From Stachybotrys elegans (Eukaryota; Ascomycota; Sordariomycetes; Hypocreales; Stachybotryaceae): a stretch of DNA of 64,000 bases. Location of the stretch: contig JAGPNK010000010.1 in NCBI GenBank assembly GCA_020746835.1, positions 558,001 through 622,000 of the forward strand, in the 5' to 3' direction. Made by a program: the position numbers and the translations under genes. Below the pieces are notes generated by a model that was given only the letters and a program-made list of their open reading frames with translations, was not told the origin of the DNA and ran no database searches. Each line of letters opens with the position of its first letter. Position 1 is the first letter of the stretch. Positions 1 to 11,700 of this stretch are shown here, one piece after another.

Positions 1-363
1 CGGGGTCGAGGGAGAGGTTCTGGTAGGGGGTGATGCGAGGTTCTTGCCAGCCCGTCTCCTGATTCCATTCGATAGCAAGCATGTGATCTGGGAGGAGGTC
101 GTTAGCAACGTTGGAAAGCCAATTGGTGCGCTGGAGGTGTGCAACGAACCAGTAAACTCCCTTCCGAAAACGAGGTCCTCGGGCTTGCTCAGGCCCTTGG
201 GCTTGGAGGTCTTGGAGATGACGAGCTTCTTGGGGTCGAGGGGCTGCAGCTTGGAGGTAGAAGCCGCCGTGGCCTTGATGCTATAGGGGCGAGCTGCGCG
301 GCATGCTGGCACGGCGAGCGACCGAGTCGCGCCTCGAAGGGCGGTTCTGGTGAAGGATCGCAT
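1..363 (-). CDS. BAT1: Branched-chain amino acid aminotransferase, mitochondrial (5' part, cut by window edge)
   Basis: This is the N-terminal part of a fold-type IV PLP aminotransferase. It interconverts leucine, isoleucine and valine with their 2-keto acids. The start at 363 opens a basic, Ser/Ala-rich presequence (MRSFTRTALRGATRSLAV...) typical of mitochondrial import. Exon 1 is 150..363 and exon 2 runs from 87 off the left edge. The intron 88..149 (62 bp) has GT and CAG ends and splits an Asp codon. After splicing the protein reads ..LVFGREFTDHMLAIEWN.. and ..GWQEPRITPYQNLSLDP.., which is the family's N-terminal block. The PLP lysine lies outside the window. The gene is divergent from the SCY1-like gene, and a Leu3-type site sits ~290 bp upstream. 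The family call is firm. BAT1 rather than BAT2 rests on the presequence. Confidence 0.88.
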   Translation of the reverse strand, partial: MRSFTRTALRGATRSLAVPACRAARPYSIKATAASTSKLQPLDPKKLVISKTSKPKGLSKPEDLVFGREFTGSLHTSSAPIGFPTLLTTSSQITCLLSNGIRRRAGKNLASPPTRTSPSTP

Positions 364-1021
364 AACACCGGATCTCGGGGCAACAGGTAGCAAGATAAAA
401 AATAAGAATAAAAATACAATGCCGTTCCTTTTGGGTATCGGTTGAGCGCGTAATCAATGCCACCCAGTCTTTTCCAACATACAGTCTGTGTAGGAGGAGG
501 AGAGGTGAGGAAATCGTGGGAGCATAAACTACAAGTGGCCGGTGGTCGGACTTGTGACTGGCGAATTTATTTGACGGTGTTGCGCTTTTGGACCCCTGCC
601 TCCCCGCCTAGAGCGTTAGATGACCGAAGGTACCCGCTGGAGGTCCCTCCGGCGCCGGCCCATCAATTGGGTCCAGGGTAACCAAGGGATGGATAGCTAT
701 GTACGAGACGGTACAATGCGCCGCAAAGTTCGGGTTAGTAAGCATTCAACTTGGCATGTTATCAAAGGTGTTAAGAGCTCCAGCAAGATTGCCATGTTTC
801 ATTGCGCAGGAGGCTTTTGACACCTTGAGATCCCAGGACACCACAGGCCTTTTCTTCACCTGCTACCGCCTCCTGCCAGATATCGCAGCCCCCGAATCCT
901 CGCCCAGGGCGTCACGCCACCAACTATCTCGGAGCGCACGTTGCGCCCAGCACCACTCGAGCTCGGCACCTGGTCATGAGCGCCCAGCCCCAAGCACCCT
1001 GATTGTCATTGTCGAGGCAGC
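364..1021. other. Divergent promoter region, aminotransferase / SCY1-like
   Basis: This 658 bp region separates two genes transcribed away from each other. It holds the Leu3-type palindrome at 649-658, listed separately. No conserved protein-coding signal was seen. Confidence 0.7.
649..658. promoter_or_regulatory. Putative Leu3 binding site CCGG-CG-CCGG
   Basis: The palindrome CCGGCGCCGG matches the Leu3 consensus CCGGNNCCGG exactly. It lies about 290 bp upstream of the branched-chain aminotransferase start. Leu3 is the zinc-cluster regulator of branched-chain amino acid genes in fungi. The match is seen in the sequence. Leu3 binding here is inferred. Confidence 0.55.
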
Positions 1022-4000
1022 ATGTTTTCCTCGGCGCTCAAGTCCATCTCCGCCACCAACATCTCCGCCAACTACTCCGTATCCCCGAACCCGACGTCGA
1101 CGGCTGGCCCGTGGAAGATCTACGATGCCAAGAAGAAGTCCACCGGCAAGACCTACAGCGTCTTCGTCTTCGACAAGAAGAGCCTAGATGCCCACGGCAG
1201 CTCCCTCGGCCGGTCCGGCGCCTCGTCCTTCAAGAAGAGCGTCGAGGAGGTGGTGGACCGCTTGAAGAAGGAGGCTTCGAGTCTCGCCAAGCTGCGCCAC
1301 CCCAGCATTCTCGAGCTGGTCGAGCCTGTCGAGGAGACGAGGGGCGGTGGTCTGCAGTTCGTGACCGAGGCTGTCACGGCATCGCTCGCCAGCCTCTTGC
1401 AGGAGAAGGATGACCAGGAGAGGTCCGGCGGGCCCGGCGGGCGGTCGAGCCGATACGTCACTGAGGACGCCGACGGTGTAAGACGAAGGAGGGAATTTGA
1501 GATCGACGAGCTCGAAATACAAAAGGGCCTGCTGCAGATCAGCAAGGCTCTCGAGTTCCTGCATGAGAATGCGGGCCTCGTCCACGGAAACTTGACCCCC
1601 GATGCGGTCCTCATCAACGCCAAAGTAGGTAGACATGCGCTGCCGCGAAGCGGTCCCTCTCTAACTTGTCTTGTCCGCAGTCCGACTGGAAGATCAGCGG
1701 CCTCAGCTTCTGCAGCCCCGCCGAGAACTCGACCAAGCCCTCCTCTATACAGCCCATCAGCCTGCACGAGGTTCTCAACCTCGATCCCCGCCTGCCAAAG
1801 TTTGTTCAGCTGAACCTCGACTACACCTCGCCCGACTTCATCATGGACAACAACCTCACTCCGTCTGCCGATATGTTCTCGCTCGGTCTCCTCTCAGTCG
1901 CGCTCTACAACTCGCCTCACCGCTCACCACTAGAGAGCCACGGCAGCATATCCACTTACAAGAGGGTCTTCTCGTCTTCCTCCAGCGTGCCGTCGACCAA
2001 CAACAACTTCCTCGCATCGCGTCCTCTCCCGCGGGAGCTGTCGCACCATGTACTCCCACGCCTCATCACCCGGCGGCCAGCACAAAGAATGACGGCGAGG
2101 GAGTTTCAGGAGAGCGAGTTCTTTGACAATATCCTGGTCTCGACTATCCGTTTCCTGGATACATTCCCTGCAAAGACGCCAAACGAAAAGTCGCAGTTTC
2201 TCAGGGGCTTGAACAAGGTCCTGCCATCCTTCCCCAAATCCGTCATGGAGAAGAAGGTTCTGCCCGCCCTGCTAGACGAACTGAAAGACAAGGACCTGCT
2301 CTCGTTGATTTTGCAGAACGTCTTCAAGATTATCGACCTGCTTCCCTCGTCGAGGAGAGCCTTTGGCGACAGGGTTCGCCCGGCATTGAAGGATATCTTC
2401 GTGACCAACGCGAAGCAGGCGCAGGAGAAGGACGCTGCACGGGATGCCGGTCTGATGATTGTTCTCGAGAACATGGCCGTCATCACTGAGAACTGCCCCG
2501 GCAAGGAGTTCAAAGACGGTTGGTTTCCCCGCCCTTCCTCGAGTTGACAGATATTGACGTTCGCAGATATTTTGCCCATTGTCTTTGCCGCCATAGAGTG
2601 TCCGACTCACTCCATCATTGACGCAGCACTCAGGACACTCCCGGTTGTTCTCCCGGCCCTTGACTTTAGCACCATAAAAAACGAGCTGTTCCCCGTGATC
2701 GCCATGGTCTTCTCCAAGACCACGAGTCTGGCCATCAAGGTCCGCGGTCTGCAGTCCTTTGTCATTCTCTGTGGCGGCTCGACTGAGGCGGCAGCTGATG
2801 ATGGTCTCAATGGACTCGGCACCGAGAACAAGAAGACGTCGTCATCCAGCGCCCTCGACAAGTACACCATGCAGGAGAAGATTGTGCCCTTAATCAAGGC
2901 CATCAAGACCAAGGAGCCCGCCGTTATGGTCGCTGCCCTCAACGTCCTTCGTATCGTAGGCCAAGTTGCCGATGCCGACTTTGTCGCAATGGAAATCCTA
3001 CCGGTGCTGTGGAGCATGAGTCTAGGACCCCTGCTCAACCTCAAGCAGTTCCAGACCTTTATGGACCTTATAAAGGTCCTCTCCAGGCGCGTCGAGGACG
3101 AGCAGACGCGAAAGCTGCAGGAGCTCTTGGGAACCTCCAACGGCGCGACGGCCGCCCCCTCGGAGGACTTCCTCGCCTTCGGCGGCGTCACAGGCACTAC
3201 CTTTGACAGCAGCAACGGCGCCAACGAGGACGACTTCGAGGCCCTCGTTAAGGGACGGCCCACGCTGAGCCCAACCCTCTCCAACAACGCCTTCCCCAGC
3301 TGGGGTGACGCGCCCGTCGCGAGCGCGAGCGCCGCCGCCACCGCCGCCCCGGTCGCCCGCTCGTCATCCAGCACCCCAACCGCACCGGCCTTCTCCTGGT
3401 CCACCCCCAGCCCATCCGTGCCCTCAAACCCACCCAGCCACGCCGGCAACGTCAGGGCCAAGCAAACCATCTCGCGGACCGTAACGCCAGACCTGGCGCG
3501 CTTCGAGAGCCTGACGCCCTCCTCGACACAGTACAGCCAGCCGTTGCAACCAGCATCGCAGCCACAGCTCTCCAGCCCTCCCGCCACCATCGCCTCTACC
3601 CCCTCCTCATCCATCAACTGGTCGTCTGCAACAACAGCCACCACCACCCCTAATGTCTGGGCATCGACATCCACTACCTCCAGCTACGCCCCGAGCAACC
3701 CGATATCGCCCCCTCCGAAGCCCAGCGGCTTTGGTGGTATAAACACCATGAGCTCCTCAATGTCCAGTATGTCCCTCGGCGGTCAGCGCCCGGGAATGAC
3801 GAGCAATGGATCCTCCTTCTCCCTTCCTCCGCCCCCCGGAGGCAGCACATCCATGGCGGCAAGCTCCGGGTTCGGCATCGCGCCTCCGCCCTCGTCGACG
3901 CAGCAGGCGAGCTGGGGGAGCACAATGCCTATGGGCCAGCAGAAGCCCGCGGCCTCGTCTAGTATGAGCAACATGATGCAAGGTGGAAACAGCATGGGCA

Positions 4001-4047
4001 GTGGGCAGCAAAAATCTGGATTGGACAAATACGAGAGTCTCATTTAG
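1022..4047 (+). CDS. SCY1: SCYL2/Scy1-type pseudokinase with HEAT repeats
   Basis: CDS is join(1022..1624, 1681..2518, 2567..4047), 973 residues, with introns of 56 and 48 bp. The N-terminal third is a protein-kinase fold matching SCYL2 (..WKIYDAKKKSTGK..VFVFDKKSLD.., ..LRHPSILELVEP..). The catalytic loop reads VHGNLTPDAVLI, so the HRD Asp is replaced near residue 190. Around 202-210 there is SDWKISGLSF instead of DFG. It is therefore probably a pseudokinase. Residues ~330-620 look like HEAT-type helical repeats. The last ~350 residues are Ser/Pro/Ala-rich and disordered, ending DKYESLI. SCYL2 proteins act in clathrin-linked trafficking between Golgi and endosomes, and the same role is inferred here. 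The start is chosen because MFSSALKSI matches the short N-terminus of the family. Confidence 0.92.
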
Positions 4048-4530
4048 TTGGTTAGCGTATCAGCGATCCTCTTTCATAATTTTGTCATCTCTTCTTGGGA
4101 GGCTTCAGTGCCATGGACATGTGCGGGTCGGCTGGAGGCAGCCTGTCGGTATCATGATGTGTAGCGTATGGGAAACGGGGTGTGAAATGATAATATGGTC
4201 TTTAAACATATTTTTCTTGAACGTCCTCTATCATTTAACATTAAGCCTCTCTTTCATCCGCCGTTATCTTTAACCAGACAGGTTTCTTGAAAGTGCGATA
4301 TCCTTCATTACACCCAATATGACTTTGTATCACCCGCAGCCGCGATGATTTCAGCCCAAGGAGGATTTCAAAGAAATAGAAAAGACACGAGATATTAGGC
4401 CGCTTCGAGTCTTCTGCAGCGCTGAATACAAACAGACCTGAACTCCTAGCAGAACCACAAAAGCAAGAAACAACAGGGTTGAGGCTGGTGAGCGCAACTC
4501 GCCCCGGTGAACATGCGGCAGACTGAACGT
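4048..4530. other. Convergent 3' intergenic region
   Basis: This region lies between the ends of the SCY1-like (+) and SIR2-like (-) genes. It is AT-richer than the coding DNA and should hold both 3' UTRs. No other feature was seen. Confidence 0.6.
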
Positions 4531-6301
4531 CTACTTTTCGGCTGGTTCGGTTTGTTCAGTAAAGACATGGCGGCTCTTGTATCCCTCAGGAGTTGTGACG
4601 TCCACCTTTTGATCAGCGGGCACCATTTCGTGATCAAGGGGCCAACCGAGGCGACGGCAGAGCTCAGCAACAACGACATCACAGTCGCCCAGCAGGTCAA
4701 TGTCAAAGTTAATGTGAGTGACCGCCTGGCGTGAGATGTATATTTGCGGTATGTGGGAGGGGAGCCAGCTGACAATCTCAGACACTGGCGTCACTTTGAG
4801 CGAGGTACCAATAACGATGACCAGGTCGACCTTGTCACGGTCGTGCTCCGTAAGTCGGCGCGAGAACTCATCAGGAAGCGCCTCACCAAAAAAGGTAATA
4901 TCAGGCTTCATCACTCCGGCAGTTGGGATATCATACTCGGAGTCATCCTCATCAGAGGTGTCGTCGGCACTCCACCGGCGGCGACGCTTATCGGCACCGG
5001 CTGAGCGCTTTCGCTTTACGGGGCCGCTGGCACGGAGGTTCTGAACGCAGCGAGGGCAGCGAGGAATATTGCCAGACTTGATGTCAGGAAAGATCTTCTC
5101 GCCCTGCGTCTTGAAGCCACACTGCACACAGCTAGCGGTGCCAAAGGAACCGTGGCATTGGATCAGCTTCTCTTTGGGGACGCCGGCCTTGATCTCAAGA
5201 TTGTCAATGTTCTGGGAGTAGTTGGTGAGCAGCTTGCCGCGCTGGTTTAGCATTGAGATGAACTTGTGGGTTGGCGTGTAGCGATCAGTATCGGGGACAA
5301 TGTCCTTTGCCACCGAGTAAAAGATGGTGGGATCCTGCTTGAAGACATCAATGTCAAAGACCTCTTGTGGATCATTGAGACCGAGATGCTCCAGCTTGGA
5401 GTAGAGACCCGTTCCCTTAGAACGGAAGTCGGGAATGCCCAAGGACGTGGATATGCCGGCACCCGTAAGCAGGATAATGTTGTTAGACTTCTTGAGGAGA
5501 TCGACAGCATCGGCGACAGTGTTGTAGCGGGACAACTTGGCGCGCTTTGACAACTCTCTGGTGATGGCCAGTGACAAGAGTCCAAAGTAGGCCTCGTCGG
5601 ATTGGCCATCGAGAAAAGAGGGCGCCTTGATGCCAAAGGCGCTGAGGAGCTTCTTTGCCGTGTAGCGACCAGCATCGACGGTGCGCTGGCAAAAGACGGC
5701 AGGGCCTTGCTCGCGCAACTCGCGACGAAGCCTGCTGGCCTCCTCGGGGGTACACGTTTCTGGATCTGCAGCGGGATAAATTAGAATGATGAATTGATTG
5801 GTCAACATGGGTTGCGAATGAATCATTGAGAACCAATATTCCCCGCCACATAGGCTGGCTGACGCTGACTTGGGTCTCCAAGGTGTGTGTCCCCAACTCC
5901 CGAAAACGAGGGGAGCCACACGCACTCGCGCACATGCATCATGTGTGGGTAGACCAAAACACCAGCGGAAGCAGCAGACAAGAGAGCAAGTATGAGGTTG
6001 ATTCGGGAGAAAACGGAATAAGTGGCGGGCGTAGGCGGGGAAAGTGAGACTATCTAAACTTACCACCAATGGCGGCGGTGTCGCCGTTCAATTCCTCAAA
6101 GGCATCCTCGAAGAGGGAACTCGTCTCCCAAGAGTCGCGAACGTCGGCGACGCGCTCCTCGAGATCAGCGAGAGCGACGTTGATAGCGGCATTCTCGAGA
6201 TCTGCAGCGGTAGGGTTCTCAGATAATTTCTCAAACGCGTCGGCCTGAGCAGTGCGCTTGGCCAAGGTAACGCTTTTGGCAGCACCGCGTTTGCCAGTCA
6301 T
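4531..6301 (-). CDS. SIR2: NAD+-dependent histone deacetylase, Sir2/Hst1 type
   Basis: CDS is complement(join(4531..5765, 6064..6301)), 490 residues, with one 298 bp intron (GTAAGT..CTGCAG) that splits an Asp codon. It is a class I sirtuin that removes acetyl groups from lysine using NAD+, probably in chromatin silencing. Residues ~80-160 form the extended N-terminal region of Sir2/Hst1. The core has GAGIS (~181-185), [17 protein letters not shown] and the catalytic His284 in CHGSFG. Zinc cysteines are C292, C295, C316 and C319. A strongly basic then acidic insertion (~326-357; [18 protein letters not shown]) follows the second zinc pair. It is a likely nuclear localisation signal. An open frame continues upstream of exon 2 into the intron, so a shorter isoform from an internal start is possible. 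Confidence 0.93.
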
Positions 6302-6970
6302 CTCGGCGACACGGAGGAAGACGACGCGGATATCGTGGATGCCGAGGGAGTTGTGGCGAGTTGCCAGGAGTTGTGGTTTCCTGGGTGGGGGGAGAAAGAA
6401 GAGAAGAAAAAAGTCGGAAACACGCGATGTTGATAATCGCGAGTGAGGATGTTGTTGTAAGGATAGGTTGAGCAAGGATTGAGTGAGGGTCAAGTTGAAT
6501 GGAGAAGAGAGAGGAGGGGAGGGAATAGGCGGAATAGGTGAAAAGTCGAAAGTGGGAATAGGGTCGAAAACCAGGATTGTGATGGAGCTGGGCTGCCCAA
6601 AAGAACAAGCTCAAGTGATGCTAATGCTAATCAGTTGCACGTGTGGGTGTGGGATTGGCATTGGCATTGGTTGGCAAGCAAGACTACTAAGGAGCCAGTC
6701 CGTCAGTTCAGGGCTGTCTCAGTTGAAGGCTGCTGTATGGCGAAGGGAGAGGAAAGAAACGGGTCGGGTCGAGAAGAGAAAGAGTAGGTGTAGGCACGAA
6801 GGGGGGAAGAGGAACAAACCGAGCTGGAAGCGCGGGAGAAAGGAAGTAAGAAGGGGAGGGAGAAAATCAATGTGGCCGAATGAATGTGAGTGTGATAAGT
6901 ATGTACCGAGCTATGGTGGTATGTACTATTTATTATAAGCCCAAGTTTAGTAGGCAGGCACGGCCAAGAT

Positions 6971-7045
6971 CAGGCAGGCAGGCAGGTAAGGGAACCACAC
7001 ACAAATACACACAAATACACACGCACGCACACACAGACACACCTT
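6971..7045. repeat. GGCA and ACAC/AAAT simple repeats
   Basis: A GGCAGGCAGGCAGG tract is followed by a run of ACAC and ACAAATAC units. It is a low-complexity microsatellite with no evident function. Confidence 0.75.
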
Positions 7046-7168
7046 CCTGCGCGCAAGTGTACAACTGTGTCCCTGTGGAATGCGCACCGTTGTCCTTTGT
7101 GCGCGTGTGTTATTAGAGCCAAGAGAGGTGAGTAAGAGTGAGCGATTCGAGGTTAAGAGCCCAGATCC

Positions 7169-7182
7169 GGGGGGGGGGGGGG
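7169..7182. repeat. Poly-G run of 14
   Basis: This is an uninterrupted run of 14 G. The length may be uncertain because such homopolymers are error-prone in sequencing. Confidence 0.85.
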
Positions 7183-7390
7183 ATAACTGCAACAGGGAAG
7201 TGGAACTCGCATCAATTCAACTGTCCCAAGGCTGGCTGCAAAAGCCCGTGCTAACTGGAAGTTCTGCATAATAAAATCGTCACATCTACGAAATAACGGC
7301 GTGCATCCTGGGGCAGGAGGAATGGAAGGAAAGAGAAAAGGAAGGAGGGCGCAAATAGGGTTTCGTTGGGAGGGCAAGAGATACATGCAG

Positions 7391-7412
7391 TACATACATA
7401 CATACATACATA
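7391..7412. repeat. (TACA)n microsatellite
   Basis: About five tandem copies of TACA. Confidence 0.85.
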
Positions 7413-7548
7413 AATGAAAGAGAGGGAAAGAACGGGCCGATGGGCAATGGGCCATGCACGACCATGTAAATGCAATGTAACGCAATGCGGGAAACGGCTG
7501 CCCAGCCCGCCCCCATGTAAAGAGACACACACCCACCAACGAGGCCAA

Positions 7549-7566
7549 TCCATCCATCCATCCATC
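7549..7566. repeat. (ATCC)n microsatellite
   Basis: About four tandem ATCC units. A second short CATC cluster occurs near 7771-7792. Confidence 0.75.
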
Positions 7567-8774
7567 CCGCGATACCAGAAACCCACCCTCCCAACGAGTG
7601 TCGCCAGCCCTAATGTGCTCCAAATTGAATACCCATCCTAGTGATTCATCGGGCGCCTCCGTAAGCAAGGCATTCAATGCCCAGACCGAGCGCGACAACC
7701 TGTCTGCCTGCACACCTACCTACAACTCGGTTCCGCAAGGCGACTGGTGCTAACACCTCCCTAACAGACAGGCATCCATCCATCCATTCATCCGTCTCAC
7801 CAACACAACACCATCTACCGCTTCGCCGAGGCTATATCTACCAACCAATATTCCTGCTGCACCAGAGCCGTTGCAGTTTCATTCACGGCCAGTCCGTCCA
7901 TCCTGGTCAAGCTCGCCTTGACCTACCTCGAGCGTCATGAACACCGACATCCAGTCGCAACTCGTATTTGGTCTCAACCCAAACCCGCCTGAATTAGCCA
8001 GCGTCCCATAAGGTGACATCCCGCAATAAGCCGGACCTAGACCGACCCCGTCCCGCATATTCTCTTACTCACTCACACCTGCATCCTTGCCCATCCTTTG
8101 CTCGGCTATAGTAACGTAGGAGTTCTAGACACATGCTAATGCGATGCCACCCTGCCGCCTAAGCTATCCCTCAGCCCACAACCCACAGCCCAGCCAGTTC
8201 TCCCCTCCTCATGATAAGCTGCTACATAGTACATCAAAAGAGAAAAGAAACGAGATAAAACGGCTTGGTTTTCTTTCATTGACTTGCTTGCAATCTGCGG
8301 TCACAACGGGAGGGGCCGTCCTTGACTCATAGAAAGCCTTTCTTGTCACTATCACAATTCCATCGCTTGGAAATGGTGGCGGCTCATGGTGACGTGGCAT
8401 GTAATAATAAACCTTGGCCGGTGACTCGCTCGAGCCTGTGACAGATGTTGTGATAATAAACTTGTTCCGGCAGAGATAATGCATTAGTACGTTCTTGGTA
8501 TTGGCTTTCTCAGCCCCAGCATCCCATCACCACTCACACTTTCCTTTTCTACCGCGCCAAGACCTCTCGTCCAGCGTTGTGTGTATAAAGTAGTAGTCTG
8601 ATTAAGTTACTCTTAAAGCTACCGTTTATGCATGCTTGTCTGTGGTATTGCGTGCTCGGGGGGCCATAAACTAAAAGGGAAAGGAAACAAGGCACGGATC
8701 GAATGTGCCTCCAAAGTATCGTACATGAAAATAGGAAATAGAGCCCCAACAAGCCGAAATCACACCAGACCCCT

Positions 8775-11700
8775 CTACTGTTGGCTCTTGTCTTCCTTTG
8801 CGTCACTGGCCTCTTCTTCCATTTTCATGCGTGTCGCTGGCGACCAACCCGCCGCAACACCAGCAGCCACGATACCCGCCATGACAGTCGGGCCCACGAC
8901 AGCAGAGTTGGACCGCGATCTGTTAGACCTAGATCTCTGTCTCCCCTCTCCGTTTCGTGCCTCTGGTGACACATCTCCATTCAGCCCGGTGCGGTCCTCC
9001 TTTGTTGGAGTTTGCGGGGCGTGGAACGAGGGCGACCGCGAGTGCGACGGGCTTCGCGATCGCATCAGGGTCTCTCGGGGGTGCTGGATGGTGAACTTGA
9101 GGTTGTTCAAGCGTCCTCCCTTCATACGCTTGAGGAACCGTAGCTCGTCACGCAGATCCGCCAAGGGTTCAGGGTACATCTCCATGTCCTCATCGGATAT
9201 CGTCAGGCCAGGCACCTTGCGGCTACGGCGCTTCAGGAACGCGGGGACCAGAGCGACGAGGAGTTCGTCAGGTATCAGACGGATGATGACACCCACGGGA
9301 ATCGATAGGAAGCCGAGGAATAGTGCTATTCCCCACATTGTGGCCGTCTGTCCATCCTCGGCAATCTGGAACGCAGCGCCTCCAACAAAAATGATCAGAA
9401 CCTGTCCACCACACATAATCGCGCTGATACCGATGAAGAACCAGTTTCGATGTAGACCTTCGAAGATGTTGAACTTGTTATCCAAACGACGGTTGCTAGT
9501 ACATTGTCAGTGAAGTGCTTTTGCATGTGAAGATGGTCGCTACTTACTTCCATTGGTTGAAAATCTGCATCCAAACAAATGTGTTAAACACCAGAGTCTC
9601 AATCTGATCACTGGGAGGGGTGTTGTTTCCGGGTAGGGGAAGAATGCCGTGGGGACTGCCATAGTACAAGAGAAGTGTAATCGCAAGCTGGTAGAGCGCC
9701 TGTCCGATAATCATCTTCCACATGGTCACAGAGATGATGGACGACCCCTTTGGTTCCGGCTTCCTGTCTAGGACGCTGTCGTGAGGCGGGTCGGTAGCAA
9801 GGGCCAAGGCAGCCAGTGTATCCATGATGAGATTGACCCAGAGCAGCTGGACGGCAGTGAGAACCGATGACTCCTCATCGCTGGAGACGGCCGTGATGAA
9901 CGTGAGGATAACGGCAGTGACGTTGACTGTGAGCTGGAACTGCAGGAAGCGCTTTACAGCATCGTTGACTGCTCGGCCCCATTTGAGGGCCTTGACGATA
10001 CTGTTGAAGTTGTCGTCCATCAAGATGATGGCAGAGGCTTCCTTGGCAACTTCGGTACCGGCAATTCCCATGGAGAAACCTACGTCGGCCATCTTCAAGG
10101 CCGGCGCGTCGTTGGTTCCGTCGCCCGTCACGGCCACTGTCTCTCCCTTGTCCTTGAGTCGCTTTACCAGAATACGCTTGTCCTCGGGGCTGGATCTGGC
10201 GAGAACGTGCAACTTGGGGATAATCTCCTCCTGCTGCAACTTGCTCAGATTGCGGAACTCCGGGCCTTCCATCACAATGCTATCAGGCTGGAGAATGCCA
10301 CACTCCCTTGCAATGGCCTGCGCCGTGATCTTGTTGTCACCAGTAACCATGCGCACGACAACGCCAGCGTGCTGGCAGAGCTTGACAGCCTCTGGGACGC
10401 CCTCTCGGAGAGGATCCTGGATACCGACCATGCTGAGGAAAGCAATATCGTGGAACAGGTCCTCGAACATGACCTCGTTTGAGTTGGCTTCGACCTTTCG
10501 TGCATTCTTGGGCGGCCAAGACTCGAAATCCTTGTAGCCTATGCCAATGGTTCTCAGGGACCTGTTGGCGTAACTTTCAATGAGGCGCGTGATGAAGTCG
10601 ATGTTATCGTCCGTGATCGGCGCAGTCGCATCGTTCTCGGCGGGGTTGCGGATGATTTGAGTGCACTTGGAGAGGATGATTTCCGATGCTCCCTTGATAT
10701 ACAGACGAGCACGCCCTTGTGGGAGACGGACCACGATGCCCATGCACTTGCGGCCAGAATCAAAAGGAATGATCTGTAGAGTCGTGGCACTATCACGCAG
10801 CTCGCTGACCGGTCCCATTCCAAGATGTGCCTGTGCAAATAGTAGCAGAGCTGTCTCCGTCTTGGACCCAATAAACGTCTTGACGCCGTCGGCCTCTCCC
10901 TCAAATGCTGTGGAGTTTAGGGCAATCGACTTGAGGAGGAGATCCTTGACCGGGGGGCTCAGCATGGAGACAAGCTCGGTGGCAGTACTGTTTCCAGTCT
11001 CGTCCATGCCGGGCTTGTCCTCGCTCGATCCAGGTCGGGCACCACCGAAGCGGTGAGTTGTTCCCACTGTTCCTGAGACCACCTGCATCTTGTTCTGGGT
11101 CAAGGTACCAGTCTTGTCGGAGCAGATGGCGGTCGCGTTACCCATGACCTCGCAGGCTTTGAGGTGTCGTACCAGATTGGCGTCGCGCAACATGCGGTTG
11201 GTTGCAAAGGCGAGTGCCAAAGTGACGGCTAGCGGCAAACCCTCAGGGACGGCCACGACAATGATTGTGACAACGACGATGAAGATGTTGAGGAACATTT
11301 GACCCTTCTCAGCCGGGCTCACGCTGCTGTCGAGTCGGGGAAGTCGAACAAGAAACTCGATGAAGAGGACGATGAACAGCAAGAGACCAGCACCTCCACC
11401 AATCTTGGCGATATACGTCGCAATAACATTGAGCTTGGCCTGAAGCGGTGTCATCTCGGGGTCCTCGTTCAGAGCCATCAGGGTCTTTCCGTAAGATGAG
11501 TATACTCCAGTTGACGTAGCCATGAAGGTGCCGACACCTTCCATGATACGAGCGCCGGACTGGATAAAAGGGTCCATCTTCTTGAGCTCGTCGTGGTTCT
11601 CAATGGCAGCATAAACCTCGTCGGCGGGGCGCTTGCGAATCACATCCGATTCGCCAGTTGTCTGAGATTCGTCGCACTTCACATGGAAGCCTTCAATGAG

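Larger units (their letters stand above)
6302..8774. other. Gene-free interval rich in simple repeats
   Basis: These 2.5 kb separate the SIR2-like promoter from the 3' end of the Ca2+-ATPase gene. Open frames here are short, overlap one another and have no family motifs. The interval contains GGCA, CA, TACA and ATCC repeats plus a 14-G run, listed separately. Confidence 0.6.

Noticed and set aside
1073..1081. TACTCCGTA inside the SCY1-like coding region
   Set aside because: It encodes conserved-looking N-terminal residues in frame. Coincidence is more likely than an inserted element.
2607..3674. 355-codon open frame on the minus strand
   Set aside because: It is the antisense shadow of the SCY1-like C-terminal exon, compositionally odd and without motifs.
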